A stretch of 44,453 bases of DNA from Flavobacteriaceae bacterium (lineage in GTDB: Bacteria; Bacteroidota; Bacteroidia; Flavobacteriales; Flavobacteriaceae): positions 1-44,453 of the forward strand of contig JALRBW010000019.1 in NCBI GenBank assembly GCA_023257625.1, given 5' to 3'. The notes below the pieces were generated by a model that saw nothing but the letters and a program-made list of their open reading frames with translations, searched no databases and was not told the DNA's origin. Positions 1 through 8,892 of this stretch are shown here, piece by piece. Both the position numbers and the translations under genes were made by a program. Each line of letters starts with the position of its first letter. Within the stretch, counting starts at the first letter, position 1.

Positions 1-355
1 AGCAAAAACAATGTATAAGGCTATTCAAAGAGCTCGTTCTGGTGGTGGACCATCATTCATTGAAATGAAAACCTATCGCTACCGAGGACATTCGATGTCG
101 GATGCACAACATTACAGAACAAAAGAAGAGGTTGAAGAATATAAAAAAATTGATCCTATAAGTACAGTAAAGGAAATTATTCTTACCAAAAAATACGCCA
201 CTGAAAAACAATTAGCAGCTATTGATAAGGCAGTGAAAGATAGAGTGGAAGAATGTGAAAAATTTGCAGAGGAATCCCCTTTTCCAGACCTCAATTTAAT
301 GTATGATGCTGTTTATGAACAACAAGATTATCCCTTTATAAAACACAAACTATAG
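1..355 (+). CDS. pdhA: Pyruvate dehydrogenase E1 component, alpha subunit (C-terminal part)
   Basis: This is the 3' end of a gene that begins outside the window. The reading frame is already open at base 2, so the Met at base 11 is internal. E1 alpha, with E1 beta, decarboxylates pyruvate using thiamine diphosphate and passes the acetyl group to the lipoyl arm of E2. What remains carries the segment RYRGHSMSDAQHYRT, typical of the E1 alpha phosphorylation-loop/active-site region, followed by the helical C-terminus. The stop lies 3 bases before the E2 gene, so the two are almost certainly co-transcribed. An E1 beta gene is not beside them; Bacteroidota usually encode it elsewhere. Family assignment is secure. 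The substrate (pyruvate rather than a branched-chain oxo acid) is inferred from the E2 next door. Confidence 0.9.
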   Translation, partial: AKTMYKAIQRARSGGGPSFIEMKTYRYRGHSMSDAQHYRTKEEVEEYKKIDPISTVKEIILTKKYATEKQLAAIDKAVKDRVEECEKFAEESPFPDLNLMYDAVYEQQDYPFIKHKL

Positions 356-358
356 AAC

Positions 359-1963
359 ATGGCAGAAATAATTAGAATGCCTCGCCTAAGCGATACAATG
401 GAAGAAGGTACCGTGGCAAAATGGTTAAAAAAAGTAGGGGATCAAATTAAAGAAGGCGACATCCTTGCTGAAATTGAAACAGATAAAGCCACTATGGAAT
501 TCGAATCCTTTAACGAGGGTGAATTATTACATATTGGTATTCCAGAAGGCGGCTCTGCAGCTGTCGATTCATTATTGGCAATCATTGGAAATAAAGGAGA
601 AGATATTTCAAGTTTATTATCAGAAAAAAATTTGAACGTTCTTAATTCAGAAGAAAAACAAACGGATGTCCATAGCGGTAAAAATTCAACTGATGTTTCT
701 ACTGCTTTACCTGATGGTATTGAAATTATTACCATGCCTAGGCTAAGTGATACAATGGAGGAAGGGACCGTTGCAAAATGGAACAAAAAGATAGGCGACC
801 AAGTAAAAGAAGGTGATATCCTAGCTGAAATTGAAACGGATAAAGCTACAATGGAGTTTGAATCTTTCTACAGCGGAACGTTATTATATATTGGACTTCA
901 AGAAGGAGATTCAGCACCTGTGGATAGTGTTTTGGCTGTAATAGGCGAAAAGGGTACAGAAGTAAAAGCTTGGGTTGAGAGTCAGAAGGTAACTACAAAT
1001 ACCCCCATTAAAACTGAAGATATAGTAACTGTGGATCATGCGCCAATACAAGTTCCCAAGGTTAAAGAAAATTCAACTCAGATATCCCAACCCCAAAAAT
1101 CAACTTCTCAAAATGGTCGAATAGTAGCATCACCTTTAGCTAAAAAGTTAGCAATAGAAAAAGGGATTGACCTATCTAGAATTTACGGATCAGGAGACCA
1201 AGGTCGAATAATAAAACGAGATATTGATCAATATACCCCTACAGTAGGTGTGGCAAATACAGTTTTTGTTCCTAAAGGGACAGAGTCAATGACTACAATT
1301 GCCAATTCACAAATGCGAAAAACCATAGCAAAAAGGCTTGCAGCTTCAAAATTTACTGCACCACACTACTATTTGGGAGTTGAGTTTGACATGGATCATG
1401 CTATTTCGTTTAGAGAACAATATAACACTTTGCCAAATATCAAAATTTCGTTTAATGATATTGTAGTCAAAGCTTCTGCTCTTGCCTTAAAGCAACATCC
1501 ACAAGTAAATGCGAAGTGGGAAGAAAGTCAAATTACACAACACCATCATGTTCACATTGGAGTTGCCGTTGCTGTGGAAGACGGTTTGGTCGTTCCTGTA
1601 GTCAAATTTGCAGACGAAATGGATTTACCTCAAATTGGTGCTACCGTAAAAGAATATGCGCTAAAGGCAAAAGATAAAAAACTCACTCCTAATGAGATGG
1701 AAGGAAGTACATTCACCATTTCCAACCTAGGAATGTTTGGTATTCAAGAATTTACTTCTATTATAAACCAACCCAATGGGGCCATACTTTCTGTTGGTGC
1801 CATAGTTCAAAAGCCCGTAGTGAAAAATGGGGCAATAGTGGTAGGGAATACGATGAAATTAACTCTAGCTTGTGATCACAGAGTAATAGATGGAGCTACT
1901 GGAGCACAATTTTTGCAAACGCTTAGAGGGTATGTTGAAAACCCTTTAACTATGGTATTGTAG
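359..1963 (+). CDS. pdhC: Pyruvate dehydrogenase E2 (dihydrolipoamide acetyltransferase), two lipoyl domains
   Basis: The 534-residue core acyltransferase moves the acetyl group from lipoamide to CoA. Domains in order: lipoyl domain 1 (about 1-78, lipoylated Lys43 in ETDKATMEF), lipoyl domain 2 (about 122-200, Lys162 in the same motif), a peripheral subunit-binding domain (about 255-290, SPLAKKLAIEKGIDL), and the catalytic domain (about 310-534) with the DHRVIDG active-site motif near the C-terminus. Flexible Ser/Thr/Pro/Gln-rich linkers separate the domains. The two lipoyl domains are nearly identical in protein sequence around the lysine but differ at many synonymous sites, so they are a real tandem duplication. 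The ATG is 3 bases after the E1 alpha stop. A long-form acetyltransferase is the best call; other 2-oxo-acid E2s are less likely given the neighbour. Confidence 0.93.
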   Translation: MAEIIRMPRLSDTMEEGTVAKWLKKVGDQIKEGDILAEIETDKATMEFESFNEGELLHIGIPEGGSAAVDSLLAIIGNKGEDISSLLSEKNLNVLNSEEKQTDVHSGKNSTDVSTALPDGIEIITMPRLSDTMEEGTVAKWNKKIGDQVKEGDILAEIETDKATMEFESFYSGTLLYIGLQEGDSAPVDSVLAVIGEKGTEVKAWVESQKVTTNTPIKTEDIVTVDHAPIQVPKVKENSTQISQPQKSTSQNGRIVASPLAKKLAIEKGIDLSRIYGSGDQGRIIKRDIDQYTPTVGVANTVFVPKGTESMTTIANSQMRKTIAKRLAASKFTAPHYYLGVEFDMDHAISFREQYNTLPNIKISFNDIVVKASALALKQHPQVNAKWEESQITQHHHVHIGVAVAVEDGLVVPVVKFADEMDLPQIGATVKEYALKAKDKKLTPNEMEGSTFTISNLGMFGIQEFTSIINQPNGAILSVGAIVQKPVVKNGAIVVGNTMKLTLACDHRVIDGATGAQFLQTLRGYVENPLTMVL

Positions 1964-2006
1964 ATAAAGAGTAGCCCGGATAGCCTAAATTCTCTATCTT
2001 TAAAAT

Positions 2007-2684
2007 ATGCCAAAAACAATTGTAGTTACAGGTTCAAGTAAAGGCATTGGTCGTGAATTGGCTTTGCAAGCCGCGGAGAAAGGCCATCGTGTTTTTGCCT
2101 TATCACGAAATGTTACCTCATTGCAAGCCACTTCAGGAGTTATACCTTTGCAGGTAGATTTGTCGGACACCAAATCCGTTCAACAAGCAGTTAATGAAAT
2201 TCAATCAACTACAGATACTGTTGATGTGTTGATTAATAATGCGGGAATATTGCTGCATAAACCATTTCTAGAAACAACCTCTGAAGATTTTCAAATGGTA
2301 TTTGAAACAAATGTATTTGGTTTGGTCTCCATTACGCAAGCCCTACTTCCCTTTATGAAAGTGAACAGCCATGTGGTCAATATTAGTAGTATGGGTGGAA
2401 TTGGGGGATCAAGTAAATTTGCTGGGCTTTCCGCCTACAGCAGTAGTAAAGGGGCAGTGAGTATTTTAACTGAACTTTTGGCGGAAGAATTTAAAGCAAC
2501 GGGTCCAAAATTCAATGCCCTTGCCTTAGGCGCGGTACAAACAGAAATGTTAACTCAAGCCTTTCCAGAGTTTAAAGCTCCAATTCAAGCTAATGAAATG
2601 GCAGACTATATTCTTCAGTTTGCTTTAGAGGGACACCGATATTTTAATGGTAAGGTTCTTCCCGTTTCTTCGTCAACTCCCTAA
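2007..2684 (+). CDS. Short-chain dehydrogenase/reductase (SDR) family protein
   Basis: This is a 225-residue classical SDR with a Rossmann fold. The cofactor motif TGSSKGIG lies at residues 8-15, the NNAG motif near 75, the catalytic Ser in the NISSMGG region, and the YSSSK catalytic Tyr/Lys pair near 147-151. These features support an NAD(P)-dependent oxidoreductase in the cytoplasm; the substrate cannot be told from sequence. The C-terminus (NGKVLPVSSSTP) looks complete. The ATG is preceded by TATCTTTA at 1995-2002, a one-mismatch version of the Bacteroidota -7 box, so the gene may have its own promoter. The next gene (SprT-like) begins within or just after its last codons. Confidence 0.85.
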   Translation: MPKTIVVTGSSKGIGRELALQAAEKGHRVFALSRNVTSLQATSGVIPLQVDLSDTKSVQQAVNEIQSTTDTVDVLINNAGILLHKPFLETTSEDFQMVFETNVFGLVSITQALLPFMKVNSHVVNISSMGGIGGSSKFAGLSAYSSSKGAVSILTELLAEEFKATGPKFNALALGAVQTEMLTQAFPEFKAPIQANEMADYILQFALEGHRYFNGKVLPVSSSTP

Positions 2685-2691
2685 TTGGTTA

Positions 2692-3285
2692 ATGGATTTA
2701 GTTTTAAAAAGTGTTCCTCATGCTGCGCAACAACAAGTAAAAGCCCTTTTGGAACACTATCCTATTGCCATTAAAATAACAAAACATCGATTGACAAAGC
2801 ACGGTGATTTTCGGATGAACCCAAATGGAACTACAAGTATAACAATAAATGCCTCCACAAATCCTTACCGCTTTCTGATCACACTTTTGCACGAGCTTGC
2901 ACATTTTAAAGTGTTTTTAAAGTATGGAAGAAGAGCAAGACCCCACGGATTAGAATGGAAACTAGCATTTCGTACTTTGCTATTACCCTTTTTGCAGCCC
3001 AATATTTTTCCGGACGACTTGTGTAGTGTTTTGGCTCGACACATGAAAAACCCTAAGGCAAGTTCAGATCGTGATTATAACTTATTCAAAGCTCTACAGC
3101 ATTGGGATGAAGAATCCGAACCCGTACCCTGTGTAAATGATCTTCATGAGGGGCAAACCTTTAGATTGGAAAACGGTAGACGGTTTGTCAAAATTAAAAA
3201 AAGAAGAGTTCGAATTGAATGTAAAGAAATTAAAACTGGCAGAATTTACCTATTTAGTCCACATGCAGGTATAATACCTGAATAA
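2692..3285 (+). CDS. SprT-like zinc-binding domain protein
   Basis: This protein resembles the SprT/SPRTN metallopeptidase family: HELAH matches the HExxH zinc site, and the downstream motif RPHGLEWK supplies a further His. A basic C-terminal part (about 165-197) ends in a short beta-rich segment (YLFSPHAGI). It is cytoplasmic, with no signal peptide. The start is uncertain. An ATG at 2647 would add 15 residues and overlap the SDR gene by 38 bases. I prefer the ATG at 2692 (197 residues, 8 bases after the SDR stop at 2684) because the protein then opens with the short helix before the conserved KITKHRLTKHGDFR segment, as I recall for flavobacterial relatives. The true substrate is unknown; SPRTN relatives cleave DNA-bound proteins, but this activity is not shown here. 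Confidence 0.75.
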   Translation: MDLVLKSVPHAAQQQVKALLEHYPIAIKITKHRLTKHGDFRMNPNGTTSITINASTNPYRFLITLLHELAHFKVFLKYGRRARPHGLEWKLAFRTLLLPFLQPNIFPDDLCSVLARHMKNPKASSDRDYNLFKALQHWDEESEPVPCVNDLHEGQTFRLENGRRFVKIKKRRVRIECKEIKTGRIYLFSPHAGIIPE

Positions 3286-4047
3286 CTATTTTTTTAAGTA
3301 AACCTCCCTCACTTTTTTAAACAAGTCTGAAGAATAGACAAAATTCGTTACTGCCTCATTTTCGGTAGAAAAAATATCTTCTTTTGATCCTTCCCATTCT
3401 TTTAATCCATTGCGCAAGAACACTATTTTTTGACCAATTTCCATCACAGAGTTCATGTCGTGTGTATTGATTACCGTTGTAATTTGATATTCTTCTGTAA
3501 TTTCTTGAATTAAATTATCAATTAAAATGGCTGTTTTAGGATCCAATCCAGAGTTGGGTTCATCACAAAATAAATATTTTGGATTCATCACAATCGCTCG
3601 GGCAATGGCTACTCTTTTTTTCATCCCCCCAGAAATTTCATCGGGATATTTTTCATTGGCATTGATCAAATTCACCCTTTTTATTGCAACGTTAGCACGG
3701 TCTCGGATTTCGCTATTTTTTTTTGTAGTAAACATGTCTAGCGGAAACATGATATTTTCTTCAACCGTCATGGAGTCAAATAAAGCACTTCCTTGAAAAA
3801 CCATCCCCATTTCTTGTCGAAGTACCAAACGATCAGCAATTGACATTTCTTTTAGGCGTTTGTTTTCAAAAAATATTTTGCCACTATCAATGCTGAATAA
3901 ACCGAGTAGGCATTTTAAAAAAACCGTTTTCCCCGATCCACTTTGTCCTATAATTAGGTTTGTTTTCCCCTTCTCAAATGTGGCTGATATTCCTTTTAAA
4001 ACGGGAATATCATCAAATGATTTTTTTATGTTTTCTACTTTGATCAT
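3286..4047 (-). CDS. mlaF: ABC transporter ATP-binding protein, MlaF/Ttg2A type
   Basis: This 253-residue ATPase likely powers a phospholipid transporter that keeps outer-membrane lipid asymmetry. It has Walker A GQSGSGKT (34-41), a Q-loop, the signature SGGMKKR, Walker B FCDEPNSGLDP and the switch His in NTHDMNS. The SGGMKKR form and EPNSGLDP are typical of the Mla/Mce class rather than importers of small solutes. Its ATG abuts the stop of the upstream permease gene, so the pair is one operon. The stop codon touches the stop of the convergent SprT-like gene with no spacer, so any terminator must lie inside coding sequence. The substrate-binding MCE protein (MlaD) is not adjacent, and direction of transport cannot be judged here. 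Confidence 0.85.
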   Translation of the reverse strand: MIKVENIKKSFDDIPVLKGISATFEKGKTNLIIGQSGSGKTVFLKCLLGLFSIDSGKIFFENKRLKEMSIADRLVLRQEMGMVFQGSALFDSMTVEENIMFPLDMFTTKKNSEIRDRANVAIKRVNLINANEKYPDEISGGMKKRVAIARAIVMNPKYLFCDEPNSGLDPKTAILIDNLIQEITEEYQITTVINTHDMNSVMEIGQKIVFLRNGLKEWEGSKEDIFSTENEAVTNFVYSSDLFKKVREVYLKK

Positions 4048-4785
4048 TTAGGTAAGAAGCAATTGGGTAATGAGGTAATTTAAAAGTATGATAGCGACAC
4101 TCGTCCAAACAAATGAAACCGTACTGGCTTTTCCTACATCTAAGGCACCCCCATTCATGTAGTACCCGTGATAGGAGGGAATGGTAGCTAAAATAAAAGA
4201 GAAAAAAGCAGTTTTAATAAATGCATAGCCAACATGGAAGGGGATAAAGTCCATTTGGATCCCTTCAATAAAATCGGCACTTGATGAAAAGCCACCATAA
4301 ACACAAGCTATATAGCCACCAAAAACCCCTAAAAACATTGAAAAACTAATCACTAAGGGATATAACGATAAGGCTACTATTTTAGGAAAAATCAAATAAT
4401 TATAAGTGTTAATCCCCATAACCTCCAATGCGTCAATTTGCTCTGTAACTCGCATGGTTCCAATACTAGAGGTGATATAAGAACCCACTTTCCCTGCCAT
4501 AATAATAGAAATAAAAGTAGGTGCAAATTCTAAAATTACGGACTGCCGTGTGGCAAATCCGATTAGATTTTTTGGCAATAGTGGATTTTCTAAATTTAAT
4601 GCTGTTTGTATGGAAACCACACCTCCAACAAAGAAGGAGATAAAAGCAACGATTCCCAGTGATCCAATTACCAATACATCTATATCTTTAAGAATCAATT
4701 GCTTAAGCATTTTCCATTTGGTAAATTTACCAAAGGTTTGCAGGATCATTAGGAAATATCGTCCAATATGAGATAGTATTTTCAT
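4048..4785 (-). CDS. mlaE: ABC transporter permease, MlaE type
   Basis: This 245-residue integral membrane protein is the permease partner of the ATPase directly downstream. It has about five to six hydrophobic segments and the conserved MlaE/YrbE motifs: SVILEFAPTF with GKVGSYITSSIGTMRVTEQIDALEVMG split across the central part, the EQIDALEVMG coupling motif being most diagnostic. In the Mla system two copies form the inner-membrane channel for phospholipids. The ATG follows a match to the Bacteroidota -7 box (TACCTTTG on the minus strand at 4800-4793), so this is probably the first gene of a two-gene operon. No mlaD, mlaB or mlaC gene is next to it. Confidence 0.85.
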   Translation of the reverse strand: MKILSHIGRYFLMILQTFGKFTKWKMLKQLILKDIDVLVIGSLGIVAFISFFVGGVVSIQTALNLENPLLPKNLIGFATRQSVILEFAPTFISIIMAGKVGSYITSSIGTMRVTEQIDALEVMGINTYNYLIFPKIVALSLYPLVISFSMFLGVFGGYIACVYGGFSSSADFIEGIQMDFIPFHVGYAFIKTAFFSFILATIPSYHGYYMNGGALDVGKASTVSFVWTSVAIILLNYLITQLLLT

Positions 4786-4792
4786 ACCCGAT

Positions 4793-4820
4793 CAAAGGTA
4801 GTGATTTTCAATGATACAAA
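4793..4820 (-). promoter_or_regulatory. Probable promoter of mlaE-mlaF
   Basis: On the minus strand TTTG (4820-4817) is followed after 16 bases by TACCTTTG (4800-4793), a perfect match to the Bacteroidota -7 consensus TAnnTTTG. The spacing is slightly short of the usual range. Only 7 bases separate the box from the mlaE ATG, so the leader would be very short or absent. Confidence 0.5.
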
Positions 4821-4858
4821 TTTTGGTTCTCTGAGGCTTTTAGAGTAATTCTATAGGG

Positions 4859-5914
4859 TTACACTCTATAGGTTATGGCATTAATATTCATTCCAGCCCC
4901 TACAGAAGCGAATACGATTAAATCTCCTTGTTGAAGGGAGTGACCGCCGTATTGTTGCTTTTTCACTAAGTCATATAATGTGGGAACTGTAGCTACAGAA
5001 CTATTTCCAAATTCCTGAATATTCATTGGTAAAACAGTTTCAGGCATAGTTTTTTTGTACAGACGATACAACCGCTTAATTATGGCATCGTCCATTTTTA
5101 AATTGGCTTGATGTATGAATATTTTTTTTACATCCTCTATTGAACAACCTGAGGCTTCTATACATTCTTTTAAAGCTAGAGGAACTTGATTTAAAGCAAA
5201 TTCATATACTTTACGACCGAACATTTTGATGTATTTTGTTCCGTCACTATTGGTGTTAGCTTCCCCGTAAAAAATAAATTCTGCCTCTCCCTCGGCAGTA
5301 AATGTGGCGGTTTTATGTGATAAAATACCCCCAATTTCTTCTCTAGCCTCAATAATGGTAGCTCCTGCACCGTCCGCATAAATCATTGAGTCACGATCAG
5401 AATCATCTAAAACTCTGGATAAGGTATCAGCACCAATAACTAAACATTTTTGGGCTATACCCGCTTTTATAAATGCACTGGCTTGGATAACGCCTTCAAC
5501 CCATCCAGGACAACCAAATAAAATATCATAGGCTACGCATGATGGATTTTTAATTTTTAATCTTGATTTTACTTTTGATGCTAAACTAGGTAGGGTATCT
5601 ACTTGATTTGAGTTTTTAGTGATATCGCCCACATTATGAGCAAAAATGATATAATCAAGTGATTCTGAATCGATATTTGCATCTAAAATAGCCTTTTGAG
5701 CAGCTTCTAAAGCAATGTCTACTACTGTCTGATTGTCACGTATATAACGCCGTTGCTGGATTCCAGTAATGGCTTTAAACTTTTCAATAATTTCTTCTGT
5801 AGCATGGTCAATGTGTACACCTTCTGCATCAAAAAAATCGTGATTTAAAAATGCACTATTGGCTTGAATTAATTCAGGAATACTACTTCCGCTACCTGTA
5901 ATTTTGATATTCAT
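4859..5914 (-). CDS. 3-oxoacyl-ACP synthase III-like protein (KAS III / FabH family)
   Basis: This is a 351-residue thiolase-fold condensing enzyme. The KAS III triad is visible: Cys135 in FGCPGW, His268 in IHQAN and Asn304 in GNSS. The C-terminal GAGMNINA loop fits the family. The Cys context FGCPGWVEG differs from the housekeeping FabH context, suggesting a paralogue with a different acyl donor rather than the initiator of ordinary fatty-acid synthesis; this is inference. It lies 120 bases downstream of gcvP on the same strand and has its own candidate -7 box (TACTTTTG on the minus strand at 5929-5922). No acyl carrier protein or other lipid gene is adjacent, so the product cannot be named. 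Confidence 0.8.
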   Translation of the reverse strand: MNIKITGSGSSIPELIQANSAFLNHDFFDAEGVHIDHATEEIIEKFKAITGIQQRRYIRDNQTVVDIALEAAQKAILDANIDSESLDYIIFAHNVGDITKNSNQVDTLPSLASKVKSRLKIKNPSCVAYDILFGCPGWVEGVIQASAFIKAGIAQKCLVIGADTLSRVLDDSDRDSMIYADGAGATIIEAREEIGGILSHKTATFTAEGEAEFIFYGEANTNSDGTKYIKMFGRKVYEFALNQVPLALKECIEASGCSIEDVKKIFIHQANLKMDDAIIKRLYRLYKKTMPETVLPMNIQEFGNSSVATVPTLYDLVKKQQYGGHSLQQGDLIVFASVGAGMNINAITYRV

Positions 5915-5921
5915 TTCAAAT

Positions 5922-5929
5922 CAAAAGTA
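5922..5929 (-). promoter_or_regulatory. Candidate -7 box of the KAS III-like gene
   Basis: TACTTTTG on the minus strand matches TAnnTTTG exactly and ends 7 bases before the ATG at 5914. No clear -33 TTG/TTTG lies at the usual distance, so confidence is modest. Confidence 0.35.
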
Positions 5930-6034
5930 GATGTATTTTATCTAAGCCTATTATATCTTAAAAAAAACATACGAAACCTAAGGCTATAATAATAACACTT
6001 ACCCTAATAAGGGATTTATATAAATCATTGAAAA

Positions 6035-8881
6035 TTAAGTGTTTATATACGATTCGATAGGTGAACAGCTACATATGAGATTACGATCTCCATAAGCTTC
6101 ATCCACTCGTCTAACACTTGGCCAAAATTTATTTTTAGAAACGTACTCTAAGGGGAATGCCGCTCTTTTTCTACTATAAGGAAATTTCCAATTATCTGAT
6201 GTTACCATTTCTAGTGTATGTGGAGCATTTTTAAGCATTTGTCTAACTTCTTCATCTTCGGAGGTTATTTCCATTCGAATGGAGATCATTGCGTCACAAA
6301 ATCGATCCATTTCTGCCACATTTTCACTTTCAGTTGGTTCAATCATCATAGTACCTCCTACTGGAAATGAAACTGTGGGTGCATGAAATCCATAATCCAT
6401 AAGTCGTTTGGCAATATCAACCACTTCAACTCCCCATTCTTTAAAGGGTCTACAATCAATTATTAATTCGTGAGCTGCTCTACCTTTTTCTCCAGTATAA
6501 AGAATATCATATGCGCCTTGTAAACGCTTTTGGATATAATTAGCATTAAGTATGGCTATTTCTGTGGCTTTTTTTAGTCCCTCTGCACCTAGCATTTTAA
6601 TATATCCATAAGAAATTAAACACACTAATGCAGATCCAAAAGGGGCACCTGAAATTGCAGTAATAGCTTCAGAACCTCCAGTATTTATTATCGGATTACT
6701 TGGTAAAAAAGGTTGTAAATGAGATGCAACACATATGGGTCCTACACCTGGTCCGCCACCACCATGTGGAATAGCAAAGGTTTTATGTAAGTTTAGGTGA
6801 CATACGTCAGCACCAATTTCCGCCGGAGATGTAAGACCTACCTGAGCATTCATATTGGCACCATCCATATAAACTAGACCACCACAATCGTGAATTAGTT
6901 GGGTAATATCTTTGATTTTTGATTCAAATACGCCATGAGTACTTGGATAGGTAATCATTAGCGCAGCGAGGTTTTCTTTATGTAAAAGGGCCTTTTCTTT
7001 TAATTCCTCAAAATCGATATTACCTTTTTCATCTGTCCCTGTAACTATAACTTGCATTCCGGCCATAACTGCAGATGCAGGGTTTGTTCCGTGAGCAGAA
7101 GCAGGTATTAAGCATATGGTTCTATGGCTTTGCTTATTTGCTTCATGATAAGCACGAATAACCATTAGCCCAGCAAATTCCCCTTGCGCTCCTGAATTTG
7201 GTTGAAGGGAAGTAGCTGCAAATCCAGTAATTTTGGTAAGATCATTAGAAAGTTGAGAAAGCATTTTCTGATACCCTTTAGCTTGCTCAATGGGTACAAA
7301 CGGATGAATCGCTCCCCAATTCGGATCGCTTAGCGGGAACATTTCTGTAGCTGCATTAAGTTTCATTGTGCATGAACCCAAGGAAATCATGGACTGATTT
7401 AAAGCTAAATCCTTACGTTCTAAAGATTTAATGTAACGCATTAGTGCCGTTTCTGAGTGGTAAGAATTAAAGACAGGATGAGTTAAAATAGGAGTTTTTC
7501 GTTCTCCAAGTAAAAATGTGGAAGAAGTTGTTTTAAATTCAGAAAGATCTTCTTTTTGTAAATACTTTTTAAAAACAGAAATAATTTTTGATATGTCATC
7601 CTCTGTTGTAGTTTCGTTTATTGAAATACAAACTGAATCTGCGTTGGGATAATAAAAATTAATTTGATGTTGCTCTGCAATTACCTTTAGCTCAGCTGAT
7701 TGAACTTTAAAATGTAAAGTATCGAAAAAATGATTATTCTTTTGAACAATACCTAGAGCGCTAAGGGTATTGTTAAGTAATAGGGTATGTTTATGAATAT
7801 TATTTGCAATAGAGCGTAATCCTTTAGGGCCATGATAAACAGCATACATACCTGCCATTACGGCAAGCAGTACTTGCGCTGTACATATGTTCGAGGTGGC
7901 TCGATCGCGTTTAATATGTTGTTCACGAGTTTGTAATGCCATACGCAAGGCAGGGTTTTCATCTAAATCACGAGTTTGCCCAATTATCCTGCCTGGAATA
8001 TTTCTTTTGTAGTGTTCACGAGTAGCAAAAAATGCAGCATGAGGCCCACCATATCCCAAAGGGATACCAAAACGCTGGGTAGTTCCCACTACTACATCAG
8101 CACCATATTGACCAGGGCTTTCAAGCAGAACTAAACTCATTATGTCTGCGGCAACTACTGTAAATAACCCTTTTGCATTAGCTTTTTCAATCCAATGTTT
8201 AAGGTTTGGAATAACACCATATTTTCCAGGGTATTGATAAATAGCGCCAAAAAAATGACTATCAAATTCTTGAACATCAGGAGAACCTATCACCAATTTA
8301 ATTCCTAATGGGAGCGCACGAGTATGCAATAATGATACCGTTTGGGGTAATGTACTTTCATCTACAAAAAAATAGGTAGCCTGAGCTTGTTTTTGCTCTT
8401 TTGTCCGTGTACTAAATAACATAGTCATGGCTTCAGCAGCGGCAGTGCTCTCATCTAAAAGAGAAGCATTGGCAAGCTCCATTCCAGTAAGGTCAGTGAC
8501 AAGCGATTGGAAGTTAAAAAGGGCCTCTAAACGACCTTGAGCAATTTCCGCTTGGTAAGGCGTGTAGGCAGTGTACCAGCCTGGGTTTTCAAGCACATTT
8601 CGTTGAATCACCGCAGGGGTTATCGCAGCGTGATATCCCAATCCGATGTAGGTATCAAAACGTTCATTTTCTTTACCCAATTGATGAATATGTTTAGAAA
8701 AAGCATATTCACTTATACCTTTCTCAATAGGGAGTGGAGATTTTAATCTTATGGCGGGGGGGATGGTCTCCTCTAATAATTGATCAATAGAGTCTGAACC
8801 AATCTTATTCAACATAAATTGAATTTCCTCTTCATTTGGCCCAATATGTCTATTTACAAAAGCGTCCGTTTTCATAGCCAA
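6035..8881 (-). CDS. gcvP: Glycine dehydrogenase (aminomethyl-transferring), P-protein
   Basis: The P-protein of the glycine cleavage system decarboxylates glycine with pyridoxal phosphate and hands the aminomethyl group to lipoylated H-protein. At 948 residues it is the single-chain form with both halves fused. The N-terminus FVNRHIGPNEEEI is the family opening, and the PLP lysine is Lys700 in NLHKTFAIPHGGGGPG, followed by the Gly-rich loop. No signal peptide. Genes for H and T proteins are not in the window, as is usual in Flavobacteriaceae. A -7 box (TATTTTTG, minus strand 8900-8893) sits 11 bases upstream. I saw no structure resembling a glycine riboswitch in the short upstream region. 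Confidence 0.96.
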   Translation of the reverse strand: MAMKTDAFVNRHIGPNEEEIQFMLNKIGSDSIDQLLEETIPPAIRLKSPLPIEKGISEYAFSKHIHQLGKENERFDTYIGLGYHAAITPAVIQRNVLENPGWYTAYTPYQAEIAQGRLEALFNFQSLVTDLTGMELANASLLDESTAAAEAMTMLFSTRTKEQKQAQATYFFVDESTLPQTVSLLHTRALPLGIKLVIGSPDVQEFDSHFFGAIYQYPGKYGVIPNLKHWIEKANAKGLFTVVAADIMSLVLLESPGQYGADVVVGTTQRFGIPLGYGGPHAAFFATREHYKRNIPGRIIGQTRDLDENPALRMALQTREQHIKRDRATSNICTAQVLLAVMAGMYAVYHGPKGLRSIANNIHKHTLLLNNTLSALGIVQKNNHFFDTLHFKVQSAELKVIAEQHQINFYYPNADSVCISINETTTEDDISKIISVFKKYLQKEDLSEFKTTSSTFLLGERKTPILTHPVFNSYHSETALMRYIKSLERKDLALNQSMISLGSCTMKLNAATEMFPLSDPNWGAIHPFVPIEQAKGYQKMLSQLSNDLTKITGFAATSLQPNSGAQGEFAGLMVIRAYHEANKQSHRTICLIPASAHGTNPASAVMAGMQVIVTGTDEKGNIDFEELKEKALLHKENLAALMITYPSTHGVFESKIKDITQLIHDCGGLVYMDGANMNAQVGLTSPAEIGADVCHLNLHKTFAIPHGGGGPGVGPICVASHLQPFLPSNPIINTGGSEAITAISGAPFGSALVCLISYGYIKMLGAEGLKKATEIAILNANYIQKRLQGAYDILYTGEKGRAAHELIIDCRPFKEWGVEVVDIAKRLMDYGFHAPTVSFPVGGTMMIEPTESENVAEMDRFCDAMISIRMEITSEDEEVRQMLKNAPHTLEMVTSDNWKFPYSRKRAAFPLEYVSKNKFWPSVRRVDEAYGDRNLICSCSPIESYINT

Positions 8882-8892
8882 TTTATTTATCG

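Noticed and set aside
442-786. Antisense open frame of 114 codons inside pdhC
   Set aside because: It lies wholly opposite the lipoyl domains, whose protein sequence is strongly conserved; the frame has no recognisable domain.
6010-6024. Small hairpin CCCT-AATA-AGGG between gcvP and the KAS III-like gene
   Set aside because: Only four base pairs with no T-run in the gcvP direction; too weak to call a terminator.
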